DNA of 64,000 nt. Origin: Lumbricus rubellus. Its lineage: Eukaryota > Annelida > Clitellata > Crassiclitellata > Lumbricidae. How positions within the stretch are numbered: position 1 is the stretch's first letter; the number at the start of each line of letters is the position of its first letter. The stretch spans positions 40,524,033 through 40,588,032 of the forward strand of contig OX243811.1 of the NCBI GenBank assembly GCA_945859605.1, written 5' to 3'. The position numbers and the translations under genes are program-made. Under the pieces are notes generated by a model. The model did not search any database. It saw nothing but the letters and a program-made list of their open reading frames with translations, and was not told where the DNA came from. Below are positions 10,931 to 22,600 of this stretch, in pieces.

Positions 10931-12459
10931 GGAGGGATCTATAGCGATCTAGCATATTATATTCCTGCTAGACATGCCTTTTGGTCTTAGATTTGTTAAA
11001 CAACACATGTATAGGCTATAGGATCATTACCGATCAATCGTTCGCTTTCAATTTACAAGGTATGCCTATTATATTCTACCTCTTTTACTCTACTTGAGGC
11101 TCATGACTTTTAATGTTTCTGCTTCAAAATGCGCTGCCGAGCATTACGAAGCTCAGCATTATTTTTTATTGCATTCTCTTGTAAGCTGCAATGTCAAACT
11201 TAGGTTCCGTCGTGTCGGAACAATCATCAATTCAACTGGAGCTTTTAGGCAACCGCATTACGACGACGACGATGACAAAGTAACTGTAAGGCCACAATGC
11301 AAACTGTCGACCTATTGTGATATTCTTTAAACAAGAGACATGACCAGATGTCAATCATGTCCTTATGGAAATTTTATCTACTAATGGAGTGTACATTGTA
11401 TGTAATAGACGCAGCCATTCGTCGCAAAGCAAAGGAATTGGGGTAATCACTGAGGACCGCGCAGTCTAGCTTAGAACAACCCATTGAATGTTTCCAGGTA
11501 TCAGGTACCTGTAATCGCGCATGCAGCAATGTCAGGACGCTGGGTAAAAGACACTTGGTAATAAATTGCGCACATCGGACTATTATTATTGACTGCATGG
11601 ATGAACTCAGTACAGGTCTTTACTTGTAAGGTGCACTAGTATGTAAAAGACGTATATAGGCCTACTGAAAGATTTGCATTTGGAGCGCATATAATTACTT
11701 ATTAGGTCTATATATAATTTTATATATACAAAGCCTTTATAGTCGCTGACATTGCGTCTTCAACAGTCGAAAAAGCAGCAATGAGTCGACGAGAGAAGAC
11801 TGGGTTTTGTTGCTGCGTGCTTTCCAAATCCATAGAGACCTTGTCTCGTATTTTTTCGCACCGATGTCTTGCCTGCCTTTCGGTTTTTCTGCGTCCAAGT
11901 TCCTCTTTAGAAATGCAATAAAATTTAAATCATTGTCGTCAACATAATTATCCATTGTTGTCATCAATTGTTCGTAATCGTAATGCAAAGCATCATCCAC
12001 AAAATATGCAGAAAGGACAGAGAGCGCACGCATTTTGAAATTCAAGACCAGCTTCTAGTTCTAAAGGTTAGAGAGTTGCGGCTGAAGGGCAAAAGGCAGA
12101 AAACAAAGCAGCACAGCAACCAGGCTTTCTAAGCGATAGACCTATAATTATAATAAACGAATAACTACATGTATAAGAATCCAACTTTGAAAATGTATAG
12201 CAGTCCAACTGATTTTGTTTGAAGCCAGGTAACCTTAATTTATGCAAAAATACTTATGTATGATAATATTATGTGTGCACAGAAATTGTACGAATTAACT
12301 GCAGTCACGTGAAAATTAGGCTGGTAAAGCAAACACTTCTCGGAAGCTATTGTGGTCTTCAGATCATTCGTTTGAAGTCAAACACGACTAGTTCAACTGC
12401 TAGAGACTTGTGTGCGATTCTTAGTTCTTACATTTAATTGTGGTGACTATTTGGCACAA

Positions 12460-12812
12460 AGGAGGAGGAGGAGGAGATGAGGAGGAAAAAGACAAACAAG
12501 AAAATAAGAAAAGAAGAACAGGAAGCAAAGACGAAGATGAAGAAGAGGAAGAAGAAGAACAGGATGACAAAAACAATTAAAAAAAAGAGATAGAAAAAAG
12601 GAGCAAAGATAAAAGTGATGATGAAGGTGATAATGATGATTAAGAAGAAGGAGGTGATGATGATGATGATAATGATGATAATGATGATGGCGATGATGGT
12701 AATGATTATGATGATGTGCCCCCTCAAGCCCGCTACTCAGAGGCGCTCCCGACTGCCCACGAGCAATTGCGGGTGAAGGACTGCTCAGGGTCAATACGCG
12801 GCGGCTTGAGTT
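12460..12812 (-). repeat. GA/GAT-rich tract followed by a SINE fragment
   Basis: 12460-12715 is purine-rich, ending in GATGAT repeats. 12716-12812 is a partial minus-strand SINE carrying the GAGCGCCTCTGAGTAGC tail and part of the body. The frames of poly-Ile or poly-His are artefacts of the repeat. Confidence 0.75.
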
Positions 12813-13184
12813 GTCTTACACAAGACATGTAACAACAATACTGTCGGTATATACGGAGTCCCATCTGCCTAGAAATAAATTAAACGACCACTCTCCAAAA
12901 CTTAAATTCGACTAACAGATTAAATTCAATTAGGCCTAATGCTTTGTATGATATAGAATTATGGATGCATGGTTCTCTTTGCCTGAAACTTATGAAAAAT
13001 TTCTGTTCGCCAGGACAATGGCAGTGGCTACCCAGAAATTATGACTACCTTACAATTCGAATGCACAACGAACACCTTGGAAAAATCATTAGCACGTGCG
13101 TCTCTGCCCTCAAAGACCCTTGCGAATTGACGTAGGGCCTACAATCGATCCACAGTTCAGACGTTGCGGAGAGCAGCAGAATGC

Positions 13185-13192
13185 TATTTAAG
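13185..13192 (+). promoter_or_regulatory. TATA-like box of lectin gene 2
   Basis: TATTTAAG at the same distance from the leader ATG as in genes 1 and 3. Confidence 0.6.
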
Positions 13193-13268
13193 GAGCTGGA
13201 CACTAAGTCTTTAAAATGTGTGCGTTGAAAATTTTAAGGATTTACAGTGTTGTATGAGAACAATAATT

Positions 13269-13332
13269 ATGATGGGAGAATTATACATATGCGACCAGAT
13301 TCTGATTATCATCTTTCTTGCAACTGCAAACG
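13269..13332 (+). CDS. Gene 2 exon 1: leader exon
   Basis: 64 nt, two adjacent ATGs, donor GTATGCAAG, phase 1. The predicted leader has a run of nine hydrophobic residues before A-T-A-N. Confidence 0.65.
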
Positions 13333-16300
13333 GTATGCAAGTAGTTAAAACTTGATCCATACTTTTTAACCAATGATAGCGATACTGAAGAGAGATTAGT
13401 GAGGTGTAACTGCCTATTTTGAAATATAATATGGTCAGTTACCGAATTATCCAGACACTCAGGACTGAGCCTTTTAACTAGGCCTACACCAAATAAAAGT
13501 TGCTTATTCGAACTTTCATGTATATTACAGATGACAAGTTTATATTTATTTTATTTATTGATATTTATATCTCCATTTCTATGGCGCCCCTTCAAGGTCA
13601 CTACTCAGTAGCGCTTTCGACTACAGCGCGGACACTGCATCGTAGTTTGATCAAAACACTAACAGTATTTCATGACAGAGAATAAGACTTAACACATTGA
13701 CCGCCTACACGCCATGTTAAATGACTGGTTGTACTACGAGTTAACTCGTAGCTGGCGGTCAACGTGTTTTTAACTTCAGTGTTGCATGAACTCTGAGCTT
13801 GAAGCCAGCTGTCCATAATTCGAAAATATCCCTTGCTTTAGTTTCGCGCTCGTGAGTTTGCCGACTTAAGGTAAATTAGGTAATCCGTGTAGACTCTGTG
13901 GAGCATTGCATCTAGGCATAGCCTACGTCTTGTATAGGCCTAGTGGAGAACCTTGGGTTCTGATGAACTTCAAAATATCCCTAATCCCTATAGACTAACA
14001 TAAATAGCGTCACTGGAGTTTCTAATAGAGAGGCACTTTTGCGCATTTGCAATTACAACTAGACCCTCGTCCTCCCACTCCTATTTGTTGGTGTGCTAGA
14101 TAGACGTTGGTCGCAGTGGAGTAAAAGTATGTTTTGGGGCCGGAAGGGTGCAAATCCACCTCGAACTTCCGCGTAGAGACCCTAAACAAGTCCTTCACTC
14201 CCAATTACTCTTGCGCATTGATGTGAAACTTCAATTCAGAATCCTAACTGTAGGGCCTAATCGGGAGCGCCTCTGACTCTGAGTAGTTCTTAAAGGAGCG
14301 CAAGTGCTCATACACTGTGTCGGGAAAAATTCCAAGGCTTTACGGTAAATATAAAAATAATTAGTAAGCATTAATAGATTTTTAAAATTCCAGAAACAGT
14401 TTAATCCTGAAATATTATGGAACTATAATTTGTGTTCGAAATGTCCGCCATTGGCTTCCACGCATGCTTCGAGACGTACACGCCACTGACTAACAGCAGC
14501 ATCGACGACCAGTTGATCAAGTTCATCCCAAGCATTAACAATTCGCTCGCGGAGTTCTTCGATGTTTCTGACCTTTGTCTTGTATACTTTCTCCTGCATT
14601 CAGAGGCTTCTATCCCTATACATGGCGGGCGCAGCTTGCGCCCAGTGAAAAACAGGGGGGGAAAGCGGAATTTTTTAATTTTCAATTTTTAATACACTTG
14701 TTACGTGTTACAACGTCAGAGTCTTCAGTTAAAGTCACACGGCCATAGGCGTAGGGGGCATTTCAGAAGTGGGGTGGGAGAAACTTAAACTTTTGCCCGA
14801 AAATTCTGACGACCTTTTTTTACTCATCCGGCCGAAATCTTCAGAAATTTGCGAAATTTCCCATTTTTCGGGTCTCCTTGCCCCGAAAAACAGACTTGCC
14901 CAAAATTTGGGGGGCTTTGCCCCTAGACCTTATCTCCTACGCCTATGCCTACGACATGCGCACTTTTCGTGTGAGCCTACAAAATTGTTTGTTTTGTTTA
15001 CTGGAAAAGTTTGATTTACGGGTATATTTCTTTAACTAAACACTATGACGCGTGAAAAAACCGGTCATGGAAGACAGTGCTCAATCTATAGGCCTATAGG
15101 CACCTCTATGGAAGTTCCCCAGAAATTACTTTCCACCATAGAACATTTTGACAGAATGGTAATACTTTTTAGCTATAGGCTACTATATTTTTTGCATCAC
15201 ATGAACTGTTATAATATAGGCCTACCATGATAAAGATTACGACTATGTGATTAATTAAAATTATAATAGTATTATTTGCTATTTTAATAAATGACACAAT
15301 CAAAATTATTTACTATTTTTGCAACTAAATAGCTTAGACTCTCCAGTGTTATGTTTCAAATTTCAGACTCAAATTTCAAAATGTTTTGTTTCCTTGAACA
15401 CTTAATAGGCCTAAACGGCATCATTATTAGGCCTACGCAATTCTACATTGTATTTTCATTCTATTGCATTGTATTCTATCAAAAAATTTATGTAACGCCT
15501 CTCGCAGTGCACACTGATCAGGAGCGCTAAGCACATGGCTACCCAATTTGGTCATTTTGGTAGTTCTTGCTTGGTTTGTGTACCATTTGTAACGATTTAT
15601 GCTAATTGTATCTTGGTCAGCAATTCAGACCGTCTTGGGCAATACATTGACGTGCAACAAATAGGGTATAGGCTAAGCCGCTATAGGCCTAAGTTTACTT
15701 CAGCAATTATTCATTGTCATTATTATCCATTACCAGCAGAACTGAGTTACTGAACTTGATAAAATAAAGAAATTATTGTAATTATAAATATATTTATCGA
15801 AATCTCAAACCGCTCTTTTATCAGCAACATTACAATGTGGAAGCTCCCCAAAAATTATCATTGTAAGCATAAACCTATTTATTAAGTCCTAGACCACTCT
15901 TTTCAGCAATCCCTTCACTGAAATAGGGCCTATATATAGCATTTGTGAAAATGACAGCTTAAAGAGCGTGAAGAGACGCTATAAAAAATTTCTGAAATTT
16001 CTTAAATAAATAAAGTGCTGAAATTGCAATGCGGAAATAGAAAAAATTCTTATGGGGTGGGCGCATCCCTCCACAAACCTTGCCCATCTCAGAAACCTTA
16101 ATTCCCCAGAGGAATGGGTTAGATAACATATTGTCGGGCCCAGAAAGAGGGGGGGAAGAAGATGGATTGAGCCCGGCTGCTTAGGGGGGATAGAAGCCCC
16201 TGCCTGCATTACTCCCCAAATTTTATAATCTACAGGATTTAAGTCCGGACTGTTTCGAGGCCAAAGATTTGGAGGTATGAAATCTGGAGTTTCCTTTGTC

Positions 16301-16603
16301 AGTAGTTCAATCGTTTCATGAGCTTGGTGAGCTGGAGCTCCATCTTGCTGAAATGTGTAACGCCATATTTCTAGCAACTTTATTTGCAAAATATAAAATT
16401 CAAATACGTCACTGTGACGTAATTTTAAACGGGGGGCCGTTAATAAATTACAAATAATTTTGTTGGTAATTATGTAAGGGTCTAGGACAATACCCCCCCG
16501 GACCAAACCCCCCGGACAAAACCCCCCGGACAAAACCCCCCCGGACAAAACCCCCCCGGTATAAAACCCCCCCGGACAAAACCCCCCCACTCACATGCAA
16601 ACA

Positions 16604-16639
<36 letters not shown>

Positions 16640-19600
16640 TATACATACATACATACATACATACATACATGCATACATGCATACATACGTACATACATAC
16701 AATGTCATACATAGATACATACATACATACATACATATATACATACATGCATACATGCATACATACATACACCCATATACATACGTACGCACATACTCGC
16801 ATATGTACATACATGCATATACACACATGCATACATACAGACATCCACACATATTTATATATTATACACACGCATACGTAGATAGTATACATATATACAA
16901 TTATACATGCATGCATATATACACATAATACATGCATATATACATGCGCACATATATGCATACATACGTACATATATACATTACATACATACATATACAC
17001 ATACAAACATACACACATACATACATACATACATACATGCATACATACAAACTTCAATAGAATTATATACATGATGAACAAATAATTGTCAAATATGTGT
17101 GTATTCATGCATGAATGTTTGTGTGCATATTTGTATGTTGTATGTATGTATGTATGCACGTGTGTATGTATGTATGTATGTATTTTTGCATGTGAGTGGG
17201 GGGGTTTTGTCCGGGGGGGTTTTATACCGGGGGGGTTTTGTCCGGGGGGGTTTTGTCCGGGGGGTTTTGTCCGGGGGGTATTGTCCGGGGGGGTATTGTC
17301 CTGTTCCCATTATGTAAGCCTTGTAAGGATCAAAAAAGTTTTAAAATTGTCTAATAGATTATTATCTATACTATAGTTTTTTCATTCATATATATCAGAG
17401 CCTTGGAATTTTTCCGGACACAGTGTACATAGATACATACATACATAGTTACATACATATATACATACGTACGTACATGCATACAAACATACGTACATAC
17501 ATGCATTCAAACATTCATTACTCATATATGCATGCGTACATACATACATAAAAACATACATACATACATACATACATACATACATACATACATACATACA
17601 TACATACATACATACATACATACATACATACATACATACATACATACATACATACATACATACATACATACATACATACATACATACATACATACATACA
17701 TACATACATACATACATACATACATACATACATACATACATACATACATACATACATACATACATTTCCGCGCCTCAGATTCACATTTCGGTGTGACCTT
17801 GCGCGCGTTATAAATTTATTTAATAATAATAATAGTAATAATAATAATAATACATAGCCTACATACATACATTCACGCATTAACACATACGTTATTAGGC
17901 CTATTTTGTTTTTGTATGATGGATTTCATTATTACATGTAGCAATCGCAGAGTTGAACATCGCTCTTCATCGACCTGCCAATCAGAGTTCAGATTTGGAC
18001 ACAGGTTGGGCAGGCCGCTGTGCCGCTGGTCGAGCCGTTGACGGAAACTACAACACGAATGCGGCTCTTCGTTCCTGCAGTCATACCAATGACACTGGTG
18101 GAGGACCGAACTGGTGGATGGTCGACCTCGGTCGCCCATACAACATCAAAATGGTCGTTATCACTAATCGAGACAATAACCGTAAGATTTAACATAATCT
18201 AATTATTTGCATATTTGTTTCATAAGTGCTGGATATTATCCAGCTTTAAAAGTAAATTTGTTATTGATGAAGGAAAATTAGACTTGTGCCAATGTTTGCA
18301 GATATTTGTAATGGCACCAGCAGTTGTTTTAGCCTACAATTTAGGCAAGTCGCGGCAAGGACAAACCATAGGAATTATTCAGTGGGTCGAAGAAAGTAGG
18401 CTAAATGTAAAGAAGATATTAAAAATTCCAAAGAATCATAAGGCAGTCCATGAGCAAAATATGCTGCGTGTATGTCAAATAACCTGCTTTGAATCATGTT
18501 GGCGGAGTCACTGGTGCTTACTAAGATGTCAATCGATCTGGATTCAAATCCGAGTCTTGAAAGTAAGCTCCCAGAAATGGGACAAGGGTTCTGGTAACAA
18601 TTTCCTTCTCCGCGGCGAGATAGTTGAAGGAAATTCGCTCTGACGATGAATCAAGGTTCGGAGTCATCCCTGTCTCTCCGTTTCCTTCTCTCAATTCTTT
18701 TCAGGTTTCCTTCAGGTGGAGTAGGTCTTGGATTCGTCGGCATTTGCCCTTTACCTATATTTATAAGACATTAAACTCCAACAGTTCCGTCATCCATGTG
18801 CCGGTCGTGGGCGCACACACAAACGCTCTTAGCTTAGATTACAAATATATATATATTATAATATATTATTATTATTATTAATTTATACATAATTGATATT
18901 CTTTTTATGAACAAAACACAAGTGACACACTGCACATGGATGCAACGTAGCCTACATGAAGAGAGAGAGACAGACAGACCGACAGACCGACAGACAGACA
19001 GACAGACAGACAGACATGCAGACAAATAGAGATATGTAGAGAGNNNNNNNNNNNNNNNNNNNNNNNNNNNNNNNNNNNNNNNNNNNNNNNNNNNNNNNNN
19101 NNNNNNNNNNNNNNNNNNNNNNNNNNNNNNNNNNNNNNNNNNNNNNNNNNNNNNNNNNNNNNNNNNNNNNNNNNNNNNNNNNNNNNNNNNNNNNNNNNNN
19201 NNNNNNNNNNNNNNNNNNNNNNNNNNNNNNNNNNNNNNNNNNNTCGAGTGTGCATCAAATGTGGCCTACATCGTCAAGCGAAGTTCTTCGAAGGTGACAA
19301 AGAATGGTGCAACACTTGTGAAAGAAGAACCGATTCTCCACGAGTGCGAGCATCAGTCCGCAACACCTTCGGGGAACAAGTCCTACCGTCGGATCCGAAT
19401 GCTAGGGATATTGGAATGGTGATTCGAGGACTGGAGGACAACATCACAACCAGTCTTGAACACAATTTAACGGAACATGGGTATGTTCATTTCAATAGTT
19501 AGAAATCTGTACTCATTACCTTGTAGTTTTGCCAAAACTCAATCTGAATCATCACATGAAATCAAAACACCACAATATCTAACAGAGATCATCAAATCAA

Positions 19601-22600
19601 TTATCTAATTATCTAGCTCTATACTAAGTAAATTTAAGTGGATTGTAATTTTAGCCCCATCAAATGGTACCTCGCTGCCGATTTCGTTTTCGATCGCGAG
19701 AATCCTGACGGCAGTAAAAAGTCAACAACAGCATACTTTAAATCCAAACCAGCAACCATGATGAACCGAATCGAGACAAGTCAACGCATAGAAGAAGCCA
19801 TCAACCGCATCGAGATGGCCAGCACATTCACTAACAACGGATCCGGTTGGTCGGTCGATAAAATAAGTAACATAACACTGCACACTGCAGAATTCGACCC
19901 CATCGGCGGATCAAACTACATTCCCACACCGAGATGGCTATCCCTGAAAAAGGCAACTGTTAACATCAAAAACACTGACAACAAATGCTTTGTATATTCC
20001 GTACTGGCAGTTTCTTACCCACAGTCTGTTCATCAAGAACGTGTTAGTCATTACACGTCATATCTACACGAATTAGATCTCAATGGTCTAACCTATCCCA
20101 CTGAGATTGGTCAAATTCCAATTTTCGAAGCCAGGAACCCAGACTTTTCAATAAATGTAATTTGCATCAATTCCGAACAAGACCACACATTCGTTCCGTT
20201 GTACGCGTCCCAACATCGCAACCGCAAACATACGGTAAACTTGTTATTGCTGAGCGAAGGCGAAAGACGGCACTACGTACTTATCCGAAACTTATCCCGT
20301 CTCCTGCACGCCAGAAATTCTTCTCGACACCAAACATTTCCATGTCCATACTGTCTTCATTGCTTCAAGACTGAAACCTGTATGCAAAATCACGTACCCG
20401 AATGCAGCCCCCACGGTGTCCAAAACGTGCGCTACCCATCTCCCGACAACAACATTCTATCTTTCACCAACATCCAAAACCAAATGTCTGTCCCCTTCAC
20501 CATATACGCCGACTTTGAATCCTTCTTGGGCAAAACCAACATCGATGCAGGCAATTCTACTAAATTCTGCGATACCCACACTCCAAGCGGTTTCTGTTGC
20601 CTGACCGTCTCAACCTTCGCTCGGTACAATAACGAACAGCCGTATGTGTACAGCGGAGGCGATGTTGTGGACAAATTCTTCACCCACCTAAAATCCGAAC
20701 AAGTCCGCATAAATAACATCTTGTCCAGAAATGTACCCATGAAACCGATGTCAAATTCGGAAATCGAAACATTCACAAATTGTACAAATTGTCCCTCATG
20801 CGACGTAGCATTAACCCCCGAAAACAAAGTCAGACACCATTGCCACGTAACCGGCCAATTTATCTCGCCCCTTTGCAACAACTGTAACCTCCAATATAAA
20901 TTTAAAAGTCGGAAATTGGGGAAAGACGAGCGTATCTACACCATCCCTGTGATATTCCACAATCTCAAGGGATACGACTCGCATATCATTTTCAAACATT
21001 TGTCACGATTCTTTGCACCGAAAGATGTCAACGTTATCGCCACTAACATGGAGAAATACCTAGCGTTTGAAATCGAGGGGTTACGTTTCTTGGATTCGCT
21101 TCAATTTCTAAACTGTAGCCTGGACACTCTAGTAACAAATTTGACAAAAGGCGGAAATTCTAAATTCGTTCATATGCGTAGGCTCCATCCGAATGACGAG
21201 CAATTTGGTTTGCTCCTTAGGAAAGGAGTCTATCCATACGAATATATGGATTGTGCGGAGCGAATGAACGAAACATGCTTACCCGCTCAGGATCTGTTTT
21301 TTAGTCGTCTCACCGATGAACACATCAGTGACGGCGACTACTCCAATGCACAAAACATTTGGACAACTTTCGGCATGCGTTCGGTGACAAACTACCACGA
21401 CCTGTACTTGGAGACTGATGTAGTGCTTCTAGCCGATGTGTTCGAGGAGTTTCGCAAGATGTCTTTGAATTACTATCGGCTGGATCCATTATATTATTTT
21501 TCGAGTCCAGGTCTTAGTTTCGACGCGTGCCTGAAGATGACCAAAGTCGAATTGGAACTTATAACAGATCCTGACCAGTACCTTTTCATCGAAAAGGGAA
21601 TGCGTGGTGGCGTAAGCATGATCAGCAATCGATTTGCCAAGGCCAACAATCCATATCTAGCCCAAGGATATGATGAAAATGCAGAGTCGAGTTACATAAT
21701 GTATCTCGACTGCAATAACCTTTATGGATTCGCCATGAGCGAACCGTTACCCACCGGCAAATTTCGATTTCTGAGTCCCGACGAATTGAAGGACTTTGAT
21801 TTAAATTCGAAATCAGACGACGATTCGAAGGGGTTCATTCTCGAGGTGGATTTGGAGTATCCGCCTCACCTGCACGATCCACACAACGATTACCCGCTAG
21901 CTCCAGAAAAGATGGTGGTAACGGCTGACATGCTTTCCTCTTACGCGAGAGAATTGGCCGCAAAATTGAAGATCAAATTCACGGGTAAAAACCACAAATT
22001 AATTCCAAATTTACAGTCCAAGTCAAATTACGTTCTTCACTACAGAAATTTACAATTTTACGTGGCAATGGGACTGAAAATTACCAAAATCCATAAGATA
22101 TTGGAATTCGACCAATCTCGGTGGCTCAAACCGTACATCGACTTTAACACCGTTAAGCGACAGGCGGCGGCCAACTCGTTCGAGAAGGATTTATTTAAAT
22201 TAATGAACAATAGCGTGTATGGCAAGACCATGCAAAATAACAGAAACCATCTAGACGTTAAACTTGTCACGAACGAGAGGCGAGCGAAACGCTATATCGC
22301 TCGACCAACTTTTCAATCTTTCAATATCGTGAACAACGAGCTGACCGTCATCAAATTGATCAAATCGGACGTGATGCCCGACAAACCGATTTACGCTGGT
22401 ATGAGCATTTTAGATATCTCAAAACTGCACATGTATCGATTTCATTACGAACATGTGCAGAAGTTGTATGGCGAAAGGGCAAAACTTTTATTTACGGACA
22501 CGGACAGTTTGTGTTATCCCATTCGAACAGACGATGTGTATTTGGACATGAGTCAACACATGACCCAGTACGACACATCCGATTACCCCGCCGATCACTT

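Larger units (their letters stand above)
14601..16202. mobile_element. Non-autonomous hAT element, 1602 bp
   Basis: The 16-bp imperfect inverted ends are CAGAGGCTTCTATCCC and, on the other strand, CAGGGGCTTCTATCCC. The 8-bp target duplication CCTGCATT lies at 14593-14600 and 16203-16210, interrupting the mariner transposase reading frame. CAG...CTG ends plus an 8-bp duplication are the hAT hallmark. The interior has no transposase, and contains the TA-flanked element at 14748-14943. Confidence 0.9.
14405..16390 (-). pseudogene. Mariner-type transposase, C-terminal half, split by an hAT insertion
   Basis: The part at 16390-16211 encodes FQQDGAPAH and PDFIPPNLWPRNSPDLNPVDY, the second and third catalytic acidic regions of DDE transposases of the IS630-Tc1-mariner group. 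The part at 14592-14405 continues with VRNIEELRERIV and an EANGGHFEH-like end. The two halves are separated exactly at the 8-bp duplication of the hAT element. The N-terminal DNA-binding half is absent. It cannot encode an active enzyme. Confidence 0.85.
14313..17425 (-). mobile_element. Mariner-like element with two nested insertions
   Basis: The ends are CACTGTGTCGGGAAAAATTC at 14313 and the complement (GAATTTTTCCGGACACAGTG) finishing at 17425, flanked by TA on both sides (14311-14312, 17426-17427). Unit 3 provides the empty site: the SINE tail runs directly through a single TA at 49899-49900 into CATAGATACATAC, exactly the sequence that resumes here at 17428. Removing the nested hAT (14601-16202) and foldback element (16479-17308) leaves an internally deleted mariner of about 0.66 kb carrying the C-terminal half of a transposase. 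Confidence 0.85.

Noticed and set aside
16448..17765. Long open frames of Met-Tyr-Val-Cys and His-Thr-Tyr repeats on both strands
   Set aside because: They are translations of the TACA and C7GGACAAAA repeats and have no other coding signal.
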